Of a DNA stretch of 63,983 bases, positions 27,625-36,158 are shown piece after piece. Position 1 is the first letter of the stretch. The number at the start of each line of letters is the position of its first letter. Both the position numbers and the translations under genes were made by a program. The notes beneath the pieces were generated by a model. It was not told where the DNA came from. It saw only the letters and a program-made list of their open reading frames with translations, and searched no databases. This DNA is from Deltaproteobacteria bacterium. Lineage in GTDB: Bacteria > Desulfobacterota > Dissulfuribacteria > Dissulfuribacterales > QOAL01. The stretch is from the NCBI GenBank assembly GCA_015493475.1, contig WGDC01000095.1, positions 1-63,983 on the forward strand. The letters are read 5' to 3'.

Positions 27625-28512
27625 TCAAGCCAGTTCAGCAAACTGCCTGGCCGCCTGAACCGTATTCTTCATGAGCATGGTTATGGTCATGGGTCCAACC
27701 CCGCCAGGCACGGGCGTAATTGCAGCCGCCTTTTCCTTGATGGCATCAAAATCCACGTCGCCGCACAGGATGGCCTTGCCTTCCGGGGTCTGGCCAATGC
27801 GGTTAACCCCAACGTCAATAACGACCACCCCTTCCTTGACCATGTCTTCAGTTATCACCTTGGGCCTGCCAGCAGCGACTATCAAGATATCGGCCCTCCT
27901 TGTATGGAAGGCCATATCCACAGTCCTGGTATGGCAAATGGTTACCGTTGCATTTCCGCCGGGGCGTTTCTGGAGCATCAGATTGGCAATGGGCTTTCCA
28001 ACAATGTTGCTACGCCCCACAACAACAACCTCTGCGCCGCTCGTATCCACTCCGGTACGAATCAACATTTCAAGAATACCGTGAGGAGTGCATGGGAGAA
28101 AACACTGCTCGCCTATTACCATCTTACCCACGTTTACAGGGTGAAAACCGTCCACGTCCTTATCAGGAGAGATGGCGTACAGGACCTTGCTTTCGTCAAT
28201 GTGCCTTGGAAGCGGCAGTTGGACGAGTATGCCGTGGATACTCCCGTCACTGTTGTATTTCTCGATGAGATTGAGCAGGTTTTCCTCGGAAATATCTTCG
28301 GGCTGGTTGTCCTGTATGGAGTGAAATCCGAGTTCATGGGCCGTGCGCTGCTTGGCCGTAACATACGAAACAGAGGCGGGATTTTCTCCGACAAGAATGG
28401 TCACAAGTCCGGGTGTCACCCCATGTTTCTCCTTGAGTTCTAGTACCTCGTCCTTGAGTTCCTGCCTTATCTGTTTTGCTATTTCAACGCCACTGATAAT
28501 TTTTGCTGACAT
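27625..28512 (-). CDS. folD: Bifunctional methylene-THF dehydrogenase / methenyl-THF cyclohydrolase
   Basis: FolD catalyses the two central methyl-branch steps between 10-formyl-THF and 5,10-methylene-THF, so no separate cyclohydrolase gene is needed here. The 295-residue protein beginning MSAKIISGVEIAKQIR has PASVSYVTAKQRTAHELG (catalytic Lys/Tyr), QLPLPRHID, KDVDGFHPVNVGKM and the NADP-type site VVVGRSNIVGKP, plus PGGVGPMT near the end. ATG 28512 follows GGAGGAGTC; 12 upstream codons are open but unsupported. It heads the folD-acsA-hdrA run; two palindromic sites lie upstream. Confidence 0.97.
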   Translation of the reverse strand: MSAKIISGVEIAKQIRQELKDEVLELKEKHGVTPGLVTILVGENPASVSYVTAKQRTAHELGFHSIQDNQPEDISEENLLNLIEKYNSDGSIHGILVQLPLPRHIDESKVLYAISPDKDVDGFHPVNVGKMVIGEQCFLPCTPHGILEMLIRTGVDTSGAEVVVVGRSNIVGKPIANLMLQKRPGGNATVTICHTRTVDMAFHTRRADILIVAAGRPKVITEDMVKEGVVVIDVGVNRIGQTPEGKAILCGDVDFDAIKEKAAAITPVPGGVGPMTITMLMKNTVQAARQFAELA

Positions 28513-28558
28513 GACTCCTCCGTGCTCTTTTAATGAATGCGGATTCAAAACTATTGAA

Positions 28559-28606
28559 CTTTACTAAGTAAAGCAAAATTTGGACCACTTGGCAAAAATT
28601 GTCCAA
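28559..28606 (-). promoter_or_regulatory. Two inverted repeats upstream of folD, candidate operators
   Basis: CTTTACTAAGTAAAG (28559-28573) is a perfect 7-1-7 palindrome about 47-61 bases before the folD start. A second repeat, TTGGAC (28580-28585) with GTCCAA (28601-28606), lies just beyond it. They sit where a promoter for the folD-to-fdhA run would be expected, so they may bind a repressor or activator. I could not identify a convincing -35/-10 pair. Confidence 0.4.
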
Positions 28607-28685
28607 CAAGCCTTAACCTGCACGTAATTAGCTGATATTAAAATAAGAAGATGCCATGCGGGGTGTTACTATCGAAATAAAAATA

Positions 28686-28713
28686 GCAAAAAACCGCGCA
28701 TGGGGTTTTTTGC
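28686..28713. terminator. Stem-loop with flanking A/T tracts, possible bidirectional terminator
   Basis: GCAAAAAACC (28686-28695) pairs with GGTTTTTTGC (28704-28713) around 8 bases, a 10-bp stem, in the 282-bp gap between fhs and folD. It is the second hairpin after the fhs stop codon. Confidence 0.5.
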
Positions 28714-28740
28714 CCCGCCCCTGATGCCTTTTCTCCCGGT

Positions 28741-28767
28741 GAAAAGAAAGGCCGCCCGCAGGCGGCC
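28741..28767 (-). terminator. Intrinsic terminator of fhs
   Basis: On the minus strand GGCCGCC and GGCGGCC (between 28767 and 28750) form a 7-bp GC stem with loop TGCG, followed by TTTCTTTT. It starts about 28 bases after the fhs stop, so fhs is probably transcribed apart from folD. Confidence 0.8.
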
Positions 28768-28794
28768 AAGCAAAGAACAAAAGGAGGGCGAAAC

Positions 28795-30558
28795 TTAAAA
28801 CAGGCCCTTGACCTTTCCCGTCTCTACATCAACGTCTATCCGCCTGTATGCCGGGTCAGAACCGGTTCCGGGCATGAGACTGATGGCTCCAGCTACTGGT
28901 ACGACAAAACCTGCACCCTTGTATGTCAGTATGTCTCGGACAAACAGTCTCCAGCCCTTGGGCACTCCCTTGAGATTGGGATTATCCGAAAGACTCAGAT
29001 GGGTCTTAACCATGCAGGTACCAAGCTTGGATAGCTCGGGATCCTTTTCAATCTTCTCCGCCTTGGCAAGGGCCTCAGGGGTATAATCCACCCCGTCCCC
29101 GCCATAGACTTCCCTGGTAATAAGCTCAATGCGTCTGCGAAGCGGCGTGTCAAGATCGTACAGGAACCTGAACTCGTTTTCCTCATTGCACGCATCAATC
29201 ACTGCATCTGCAAACTCCAAGGCACCCTCACCGCCCTTGAGCCAGTGTTCAGAAACCGCCACTCGGGCACCAGCCTGTTCACATAGCCTCCGAACAGCCT
29301 CTATCTCGTTCTTGGTATCCGTATAAAAGGCGTTTATACACACCACTGGGTTGATTCCCGCCTTTTTAACGGTATTGATATGATGCAGGAGGTTTTCAGT
29401 ACCCTTTTCCACCCAGTCCACATGCTCCTCACTATACTCCGGAGGCATTGGACGTCCAGGCCTGGGAATTGGCGCGCCACCGTGACACTTGAGGGCGCGG
29501 ATCGTTGCAACAACAACGGCACAGTTTGGCTTTAGCCCACTGAAACGGCACTTAAGGTTCCAGAACTTCTCAAAACCAATATCTGCGCCGAATCCACTTT
29601 CGGTTACGAGATAGTCTCCAAGCCTGAGTCCCACCTTATCCGCAATGACTGAGGACTGTCCTATAGCTATGTTGGCAAATGGCCCAGCATGAATCAGGCA
29701 TGGCTGACCCTCGACCGTCTGCATCAGGTTGGGGTTAACTGCCTCCACCATCCATGCGGTCATAGCCCCTGCAACTTCAAGGTCCTCGGTGGTGATCGGC
29801 TTGCCCGTTCTGTCGTAGGCCACCACTATCCTTCCTATCCTTTCCCTCAAGTCTTTGAGATCGTTCGCTATGGCCAGGATCGCCATGATCTCGGATGAGA
29901 CAGCTATGTTGAAACCGCTTTGCATGGTAAACCCGTCCATACGGCCCCCAAGGCCTATGGTTATGTTCCTTAGAGATTGGGCACAAAAGTCGATTATCCA
30001 GCGGAATTCCACACTTTTTGGGTGGACATTGATACGTTTGAGTCCCCTTTGGGCAAGCTGCTCATCGGTATAGTTGCTCTCATGCTGCATCCTGGCGGTA
30101 AGGGCCGTCATGCCAAGATTATGGGCGTTCATAATGGCATTTATGTCACCGGTAAGCCCGAGGGAAAATTTGTCAAGTGGAATTAGCTGGGCCAAGCCGC
30201 CACCTGCGGCGCTGCCTTTGATATTGAAGGTCGGCCCTCCTGAAGGTTGCCTCAGGGCACCCACCACGTTCTTCCCCCGTTTCCCGAGGCCCTCCATAAG
30301 ACCCACGGCACAGGTGCTCTTTCCTTCACCCAGGGGAGTCGGGGTTATGGCGGTGACATCAATATAGTTGCCAGCCGGACGGTCCTTCAGCCTTTCCAAT
30401 GTTTTGGCGTAATCTATCTTCGCCACGTAATGACCGTATGGAAGAAGCTCCTCCTTCTCAAGGCCAAGCTCATCGCCGAGCTCGTAGACCGTCTTCATAT
30501 GTTCCGCAGCGGCCTCGGCTATTTCCCAGTCTTTCATCTTAGTAGGATCTAATTTCAT
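28795..30558 (-). CDS. fhs: Formate-tetrahydrofolate ligase (formyl-THF synthetase)
   Basis: Fhs activates formate with ATP to 10-formyl-THF, the entry of the methyl branch. The 587-residue protein has the P-loop-like [19 protein letters not shown] (about 65-83), [36 protein letters not shown], and the C-terminal [14 protein letters not shown]. The ATG at 30558 has GGAGGAGTCAC upstream, better than the ATG 27 bases earlier. It is flanked by its own promoter-like region and a terminator, so it is likely monocistronic while encoding the step between fdhA and folD products. Confidence 0.97.
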   Translation of the reverse strand: MKLDPTKMKDWEIAEAAAEHMKTVYELGDELGLEKEELLPYGHYVAKIDYAKTLERLKDRPAGNYIDVTAITPTPLGEGKSTCAVGLMEGLGKRGKNVVGALRQPSGGPTFNIKGSAAGGGLAQLIPLDKFSLGLTGDINAIMNAHNLGMTALTARMQHESNYTDEQLAQRGLKRINVHPKSVEFRWIIDFCAQSLRNITIGLGGRMDGFTMQSGFNIAVSSEIMAILAIANDLKDLRERIGRIVVAYDRTGKPITTEDLEVAGAMTAWMVEAVNPNLMQTVEGQPCLIHAGPFANIAIGQSSVIADKVGLRLGDYLVTESGFGADIGFEKFWNLKCRFSGLKPNCAVVVATIRALKCHGGAPIPRPGRPMPPEYSEEHVDWVEKGTENLLHHINTVKKAGINPVVCINAFYTDTKNEIEAVRRLCEQAGARVAVSEHWLKGGEGALEFADAVIDACNEENEFRFLYDLDTPLRRRIELITREVYGGDGVDYTPEALAKAEKIEKDPELSKLGTCMVKTHLSLSDNPNLKGVPKGWRLFVRDILTYKGAGFVVPVAGAISLMPGTGSDPAYRRIDVDVETGKVKGLF

Positions 30559-30662
30559 GTGACTCCTCCTCGATTTTTTCTTCACATAGGCACCTGCGTG
30601 ATTATCTTGATGACTAACCCGAGCAGGTAAAAATGTTGTTTCCGTTCACGGGCTCCGATTAA

Positions 30663-30710
30663 TTGAATAGTAATTCAAAATTGTTACCTTGAAAACAAGA
30701 CGTTTGTCAA
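30663..30710 (-). promoter_or_regulatory. Sigma-70-type promoter of fhs with overlapping palindrome
   Basis: On the minus strand TTGACA (30710-30705) is followed after 18 bases by TAACAA (30686-30681). Just downstream lies TTGAATAGTAATTCAA (30663-30678), a perfect 6-4-6 palindrome resembling FNR-type half-site spacing, covering the likely transcription start. A repressor site is the simplest reading. Confidence 0.5.
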
Positions 30711-30733
30711 TCCCCAAGGAGGAATAAAGTCAG

Positions 30734-31339
30734 GTGATCATAGAATTATTTCCCGCAAGGCCGGCGCCGAGAAAGATCCGCCAGATAGTCGAGGCACTTC
30801 GAAACGGCGAGGTAGTAATCTACCCCACAGACACCTGCTACGGCATGGGGGCGGACATTTTCAACAAGAAGGCCATAGAAAAGGTCTATCAGATAAAAGG
30901 AATCCCGAGGACACAACCCTTCAGCTTCATATGCTCTGACTTAAGCCACATAAGCCAGTACGCCAGGGTATCCGACCTGGCGTACAGGACTCTCAAACGT
31001 TATCTTCCAGGCCCGTACACCTTCATATTAGAGGGTTCACGCCAGGTTCCCAAGATGATGCTGACAAAAAGAAAGACCGTGGGCATAAGGATTCCCGATC
31101 ATCCCGTTTGCATCGAAATAGTAAGACACCTCGGCAACCCCGTCATAAGTACAACCGTTTCCGAGGCGGAAAAGGTATTCTCGGACCCAAGGGAGATGGC
31201 GAAACGGTTCGGAAGGGTGGTGTCCGTGGTAGTAGATTCCGGAATAATAACCCCTGAGCCCTCGAGCGTGATTTCACTTATTGACGACGAGGTCAAGGTG
31301 CTGCGCTGCGGCAAGGGGAATTGCTCCGATTTTGAATAG
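30734..31339 (+). CDS. Sua5/YciO/YrdC family protein (threonylcarbamoyl-AMP synthase-like)
   Basis: Members of this family make threonylcarbamoyl-AMP for the t6A37 modification of tRNA or, in the YciO branch, have related unclear roles. The 201-residue protein shows EVVIYPTDTCYGMGADIFNK, the conserved YPTDTxYG motif, IKGIPRTQPFSF, LPGPYTFIL and VGIRIPDHP. TTV-type end SVVVDSGI and SSVISLID are typical. The GTG at 30734 is preceded by AAGGAGGA about 10 bases upstream. It is divergent from fhs. The 146 bp after it contain several small GC hairpins but no gene. Confidence 0.85.
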   Translation: MIIELFPARPAPRKIRQIVEALRNGEVVIYPTDTCYGMGADIFNKKAIEKVYQIKGIPRTQPFSFICSDLSHISQYARVSDLAYRTLKRYLPGPYTFILEGSRQVPKMMLTKRKTVGIRIPDHPVCIEIVRHLGNPVISTTVSEAEKVFSDPREMAKRFGRVVSVVVDSGIITPEPSSVISLIDDEVKVLRCGKGNCSDFE

Positions 31340-31485
31340 ACTTTACAGGTGTCCCAGCCTTAGTTGCGGCCATGGCGGGAAAAAACTTTCCCCGCAAGGC
31401 TACTGCCAACAGGCCACGGACTCGTGTCCGCCTGTGGGCACGATCTTCGGCAAAACGGCCGAAATGGGCATGGACCCGGAATTTC

Positions 31486-31764
31486 TCAGGCAGGATCGAC
31501 CTTTTTGAGGCGGCTTCCAGGGCGGAAAACGATCCTGTAATTGGAGGGACACACGGTCTTGCGCCCGGTCTTGGGGTTTATGAAGCGCCTTTCTTTCTGC
31601 CTATGAAGATTGAAGTTTCCAAAGCCCCGTATTTCCACCCTTCTACCTTCCTGCAGGGCATGGGCCATCAGCTCGAAAACTAGCTCTACAAGATCTTGCA
31701 GGTCATTCTGGGTAAATTCCGGATGGATATTCTTGAGCCTTTTTACTATGTCGGCCTTTAACAT
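31486..31764 (-). CDS. HU/IHF-family DNA-binding protein
   Basis: The 92-residue protein fits the HU/IHF fold: MLKADIVKRLKNIHPEF at the N terminus, then ALQEGRRVEIRGFGNFNLHRQKERRFINPKTGR (positions about 38-70), which includes the GFGxF strand turn and the DNA-contacting arm. The RRVEIRGFG segment is IHF-beta-like. IHF bends DNA at sigma-54 promoters, two of which are predicted in this window. It lies 19 bp after sppA and next to rpsA, the rpsA-(sppA)-ihfB order known from other proteobacteria. Confidence 0.88.
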   Translation of the reverse strand: MLKADIVKRLKNIHPEFTQNDLQDLVELVFELMAHALQEGRRVEIRGFGNFNLHRQKERRFINPKTGRKTVCPSNYRIVFRPGSRLKKVDPA

Positions 31765-31783
31765 GAAGAGAAAGATCGCGAAA

Positions 31784-32707
31784 TCAATAGGGAGCTGACG
31801 ATCCGTCCCGGAGTAGCAGATGAAGAAATTTTATCATGGACCGTGCCTCTGAATCCTCGAGTATCTCCTTTATTGCGGTTATCTTGTCCTTCTCCGGATA
31901 GATGAGGGCAGGACGCCCCTTAATCTTCCCAAGCTCCGCCGCCTTTTTAACAGCAGTGGAGAAGTTGCCTATTTCGTCGACAAAGTGAAGGGATAGGGCC
32001 TGTTTACCGGAAAATATCCTTCCGTCTGCAACCTTTGAAACTTCTTCTATGGGAAGATGCCTTCCCTTAGCCACATCCTGGATGAACTGTTGATGAATAT
32101 CATCCATGACACCCTTTATCACCTGTCTCTCTTCCGGGGTAAGGTCCCTTGTTATGGAGGCAAGATCCTTTAACTTTCCGCTCTTTATGACAGTGGTCTT
32201 GATCCCAAGCTTTTCAAGAAGCCCCGCAATATTGGGTAACTTCATTATAACGCCAATGCTACCGGTCACCGTACCCGGATCAGACACTATCCACCGGGAA
32301 GCACAGGCTACATAGAAGGCGCCCGAAGCGGCTGTATTTACTAGAGAGGCCACAACCGGTTTCTCCCTGTCTATCTGCCTTATCTCCTGATAGATTTCCT
32401 GGCTGGCGCCCACTGCTCCCCCCGGGCTGTCTATCCGGAGAACTATGGCCTTTACGTGGTCATTGTCCCTGAACTGGCGCAGGTCCCTCAGTATCTTTTC
32501 GGGAGAGGAAATAACACCATCTACCTTAACAATACCAACCCCGGCCCTCTTCGAAATCAGTGGTGACGGCGTTATTCCGCTCCTGAAAAATAATGAGACT
32601 ACAAGAGCGAAAAAGGCGAAAAAGACTAGGAGTGCAAGCCCACCCACTGTTGACAGCACTATTAGTAAGACCCTGGTGCGGCCTCCCCTGTTATCCATAT
32701 TTGGCAT
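31784..32707 (-). CDS. sppA: Signal peptide peptidase SppA, 36-kDa type
   Basis: SppA is a membrane-anchored serine protease that degrades leftover signal peptides. The 307-residue protein has one N-terminal membrane segment (VLLIVLSTVGGLALLVFFAF, about 14-34), then the S49 fold with RIDSPGGAVGASQEIYQ, ASGAFYVACASRWIV (nucleophile-side segment) and the TGSIGVI motif near residue 145; KSGKLKD supplies the probable catalytic lysine. Single-domain length is the short type rather than the E. coli duplicated form. Starts 18 bp after rpsA and precedes the HU/IHF gene. Confidence 0.93.
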   Translation of the reverse strand: MPNMDNRGGRTRVLLIVLSTVGGLALLVFFAFFALVVSLFFRSGITPSPLISKRAGVGIVKVDGVISSPEKILRDLRQFRDNDHVKAIVLRIDSPGGAVGASQEIYQEIRQIDREKPVVASLVNTAASGAFYVACASRWIVSDPGTVTGSIGVIMKLPNIAGLLEKLGIKTTVIKSGKLKDLASITRDLTPEERQVIKGVMDDIHQQFIQDVAKGRHLPIEEVSKVADGRIFSGKQALSLHFVDEIGNFSTAVKKAAELGKIKGRPALIYPEKDKITAIKEILEDSEARSMIKFLHLLLRDGSSAPY

Positions 32708-32725
32708 TAAATACTACCTGCTTAT

Positions 32726-34582
32726 TCAGGACTTATCTCCAGAATCCGACTTGTCCTTCACAAGCTCCTCCTGAAGAAGCAATCCGAGGGTGGTGGGAGC
32801 CGCCTGTGAAGAGCTGTACTCGGAGTAAAATGACCGTTCCTCGTCCTCCATCATCTTTTTTATGGAAAGGCCTATGCGCCGGTCCTTGGGTGATACATTG
32901 ATTACCTTGGCCGTTATTTCGCTGCCCACGTCGTATTTCCCAACCGGGCTCTTGGGCCTTCCAGGAGCAATCTCGGAGACATGTATCAGCCCCTCGATAC
33001 CTTCCTCAAGCTCCACAAAGATGCCGAAGTCGGTGACGTTTGTTATCTTTCCAGTAACCTTGCTGCCAACCGGAAAACGTTCCGGCGCGGACTCCCAGGG
33101 ATCCGGCTGAAGCTGCTTGACACCAAGGGAAAATCTTTCCTTTTCCTTGTCTATATTGAGGACGACTGCCTGTATCTTGTCCCCCTTCTTGAAGAGTTCC
33201 GAAGGATGCTTTACCCTTTTGCTCCACGAAAGATCAGACACATGCACCAACCCGTCTATACCTTCCTCGATACCAATAAAAAGGCCAAAGTCAGTTATGT
33301 TCTTGACCTTGCCCTCTATAACGGTACCTTCTGGATAGCGGTCCTTCACCACGTCCCAGGGGTTAGGCTGGACCTGCTTCAGGCCCAGGGATATCCTCCT
33401 GGCCTCCGGGTCCACCTTGAGAACCACGGTCTCTACCTGATCACCCACCTCGAGGACCTGCTTGGGATGCCTGATCCTCTTTGTCCAGGACATCTCAGAG
33501 ACATGGATAAGGCCTTCCACGCCCTCCTCAAGCTCTACGAAGGCGCCGTACTCAGTGAGATTAACGACCCTTCCGGAAACCTTTTCTCCTTCCGGGTACT
33601 TCTCTGCCACGTTGAGCCACGGATCCTCTGTAAGCTGTTTCATGCCAAGGGCGACCTTTTCCTTTTCCCTGTCAAAGGAAAGGACCTTTACGGTAAGTGT
33701 ATCACCAACCTTCAAGACCTTGGATGGGTGATCAACTCGTCCCCAAGAAATATCTGTAACGTGAAGGAGGCCGTCAATGCCACCAAGATCCACAAAGGCC
33801 CCATATTCGGTGATATTCTTCACAACTCCTTCCCGCACCTGTCCTTCTTCAAGGGTCGAAAGAGTCTCCTTCTTTTTCTCGGCAATCTCCTTTTCGAGGA
33901 GCTCTCTGCGGGACACGACCACGTTCTGACGTTTCCTGTTATAATCGAGTATTGCGCACTTGAATTTATCACCAATTATCTTATCAAGGTTGGGATGTGG
34001 CTTTACGTCAACCTGGGAATAGGGCAGGAACGCCTTGATTCCACCGGAACCTTCACCTATGAGCACTGTCAGGCCGCCCTTCACCTTAGAAATAACCGTA
34101 ACCTCTATGGGCTCCTTGGCCTCGAAGGCCTTGATAACCTCGTCCCACACCTTTCTTCTGACTGCCTTGGCGTGCGAGACCCTTATAGTCCCATCGTCCG
34201 GGTTCCAACGCTCTACCAGCACCTCCACGCTGTCTCCGGGTTTTACCGTGACATTTCCTTCTGCATCCAAGAACTCCCTTGACGGTATAAGTCCCTCTGA
34301 CTTGTAGCCTATATCAACCATTACGTAGTCATGGTCAACACTAACTACCGTACCATTTATGATTTCTCCTTCTTGGAAGGAACGAAGACTTTGTTCAAAA
34401 AGCTCCTCAAACTGGCCCATGTCCTCTGTTTCCTCAGACATGGTGTTGCTTTCTTCGGCCTCGGCGGCCTGAAGTTCGGTGCCTTCTGTTTCCTGCACCT
34501 GCTGCGCAGCCTTTTCCTCGGCCACTTCCGCACCTTGTGCGGCTGTATTGGTGTCCTGAGTTACATCTGAAACCTTTTCCAT
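32726..34582 (-). CDS. rpsA: 30S ribosomal protein S1
   Basis: S1 binds mRNA leaders and helps initiation on weak or structured sites. The 618-residue protein has an acidic, Glu-rich N-terminal tail (about 1-60) and six S1/OB repeats, recognisable by recurrent GxVxxxTxYGAFVxL segments such as VKNITEYGAFVDLGG and VVNLTEYGAFVELEEG, each ending in LIHVSE or LVHVSDLSW. Size and six-repeat layout are typical, apart from the rather long acidic tail. First gene of rpsA-sppA-HU/IHF on the minus strand. Confidence 0.97.
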   Translation of the reverse strand: MEKVSDVTQDTNTAAQGAEVAEEKAAQQVQETEGTELQAAEAEESNTMSEETEDMGQFEELFEQSLRSFQEGEIINGTVVSVDHDYVMVDIGYKSEGLIPSREFLDAEGNVTVKPGDSVEVLVERWNPDDGTIRVSHAKAVRRKVWDEVIKAFEAKEPIEVTVISKVKGGLTVLIGEGSGGIKAFLPYSQVDVKPHPNLDKIIGDKFKCAILDYNRKRQNVVVSRRELLEKEIAEKKKETLSTLEEGQVREGVVKNITEYGAFVDLGGIDGLLHVTDISWGRVDHPSKVLKVGDTLTVKVLSFDREKEKVALGMKQLTEDPWLNVAEKYPEGEKVSGRVVNLTEYGAFVELEEGVEGLIHVSEMSWTKRIRHPKQVLEVGDQVETVVLKVDPEARRISLGLKQVQPNPWDVVKDRYPEGTVIEGKVKNITDFGLFIGIEEGIDGLVHVSDLSWSKRVKHPSELFKKGDKIQAVVLNIDKEKERFSLGVKQLQPDPWESAPERFPVGSKVTGKITNVTDFGIFVELEEGIEGLIHVSEIAPGRPKSPVGKYDVGSEITAKVINVSPKDRRIGLSIKKMMEDEERSFYSEYSSSQAAPTTLGLLLQEELVKDKSDSGDKS

Positions 34583-34710
34583 TTAAAAAATTCCCCCTAC
34601 GAGACGTTAAATGTGCTTTTATAACAAGAACTGGCCCAAAGTTCAACGAGCAAATTGGATGGACAAAACCTGCGGGCTGATATATCCTGTATTTCCATGG
34701 AGTTGCCGCC

Positions 34711-35235
34711 ATGACTAAACCAATTTCAGAGGTCAAAATGGAAAATCAAAGGGGGCTTATGCAGGGTCTCAGGGAAGGTGTGGATATCGTTAGGATGGTA
34801 TTTTTCTTGCGGGCCAGAAAATCCCTCCAAGAAAGGTATACAGACAAGGGGGAAGAATTCCCGAGGCTGCTTGCGGCGGCGATCCTAAACCGCCTTTTTG
34901 GAACCCCGAATCCCGAAGAGCCATACAGGGGGTTTGCACAAAGGAACCGGGAACTCGTGGATCAGGAACTCTCCCGTGTCCCTGAACAATTTCCAGAGCT
35001 TCTGATACCCCTGACAGATGCGCTGAGAATACATTTTCTCTGCAACCACTGCGAGGGCATGCCGGATTTGAGCGCTGAGATACTCGCCCGCGCCAGGGAC
35101 TACGGGATACTTATCGAGGACAGGGACGTTCCCCTGCCAAAAGGATTTATGAACCTCGTCCACCGGATCGGTGAGGCATACGGACTCCTGCAGTCGGCTG
35201 ACGAAAAAAGCAAAGGGAATAAACAGGCATCCTGA
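34711..35235 (+). CDS. Hypothetical protein, 174 residues
   Basis: I do not recognise a family. The product is soluble and mostly helical, with a Cys-rich FLCNHCEGM motif (about residue 110) that could be a small metal site or simply structural. It starts with ATG after GGAG at 8-base spacing, and its stop codon overlaps the start of the following glycosyltransferase by one base (TGATG), so the two are translated together. Codon use resembles the neighbours, which supports a real gene. A helper role for the glycosyltransferase is only suggested by the overlap. Confidence 0.75.
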   Translation: MTKPISEVKMENQRGLMQGLREGVDIVRMVFFLRARKSLQERYTDKGEEFPRLLAAAILNRLFGTPNPEEPYRGFAQRNRELVDQELSRVPEQFPELLIPLTDALRIHFLCNHCEGMPDLSAEILARARDYGILIEDRDVPLPKGFMNLVHRIGEAYGLLQSADEKSKGNKQAS

Positions 35236-36158
35236 TGCACGAAAACTACAGGGTAACCGTGGTGATTCCGGCCTTTAACGAAGAGAAGGCCATAGGAAAT
35301 ACGGTCTCAAGGATAAAAGAGCTGCACCCGGACTTTCAGGTGATAGTTGTGGACGACGGCAGCACTGACAAGACATGGGAAACCGCCGTGAGGGCAGGGG
35401 CGGAAGTGATAAGGCACCCGTACAATATAGGAAACGGGGCAGCGGTCAAGACTGGCATAAGAAACGCGCGGGGCAAATTTGTCGTCCTCATGGACGGAGA
35501 CGAACAGCACCGGCCGGAAGACATCGAAAGACTGTTGAGCCATGCCGGGAAATTCGACATGGTGGTGGGAGCAAGAGATTCGCAGGGGCAGGCCTCTGTA
35601 GGGCGAAGGATCGCCAACTGGTGCTACAACAAGATGGCCTCCTATGTGGGGAAATTTCCCATAAAGGACCTCACGTCCGGTTTCAGAGTATTTGAAACAG
35701 CAACCGTTAGACGGTACCTGTATCTCTTCCCAAATACCTTTTCCTATCCTACCACGAGCACACTATCCTATCTGAGAAGTGGACTTACCATAAAATATGT
35801 GCCCATCAAGGTATCAACGCGGATTGGAAAGAGCAAGATTTCCACTCTTAAAGATGGCTCGAGATTCGTTCTCATAATACTCAGGATTGCGACACTGTTC
35901 TCCCCACTAAGGGTCTTTCTTCCCATATCCTTCCTATTCTTTGGCGTGGGACTGCTCTATTACCTCTATACCTACTCGTTCTTTCACCGTTTCACCAACA
36001 TGTCGGCTCTTCTTTTGAGCGTTAGCGTCATGGTCTTCCTCCTCGGGCTTGTGTCAGAACAGATCACGCAAATGCGTTACGACCGCGTAGAGGATGTGTA
36101 CAGATCAAAGGCAGAGACCAAACACGGTGGAACCGCGTCCAAAACACCTAATGGATAG
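35235..36158 (+). CDS. Glycosyltransferase family 2, DPM1-like, with C-terminal membrane helices
   Basis: The 307-residue protein has a GT-A domain (about 1-220): VTVVIPAFNEEKAIG, VIVVDDGSTDKTWE, PYNIGNGAAVKTG and the metal-binding LMDGDEQHRPED. Two hydrophobic segments follow (about 230-280, LRVFLPISFLFFGVGLLYYL and SALLLSVSVMVFLLGL), as in GtrB/ArnC-like enzymes that charge polyprenyl phosphate with a sugar at the cytoplasmic face. The sugar is unknown. It overlaps the M32 peptidase gene by 8 bp. Confidence 0.9.
   Translation: MHENYRVTVVIPAFNEEKAIGNTVSRIKELHPDFQVIVVDDGSTDKTWETAVRAGAEVIRHPYNIGNGAAVKTGIRNARGKFVVLMDGDEQHRPEDIERLLSHAGKFDMVVGARDSQGQASVGRRIANWCYNKMASYVGKFPIKDLTSGFRVFETATVRRYLYLFPNTFSYPTTSTLSYLRSGLTIKYVPIKVSTRIGKSKISTLKDGSRFVLIILRIATLFSPLRVFLPISFLFFGVGLLYYLYTYSFFHRFTNMSALLLSVSVMVFLLGLVSEQITQMRYDRVEDVYRSKAETKHGGTASKTPNG

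Noticed and set aside
32981-34282. Long open frame antisense to rpsA (over 400 codons)
   Set aside because: The repeated S1 domains on the other strand explain it; no family features or ribosome site.
36094-36150. Earlier start for the M32 peptidase at 36094
   Set aside because: The added 19 residues lie inside the glycosyltransferase gene and do not resemble the family N terminus.
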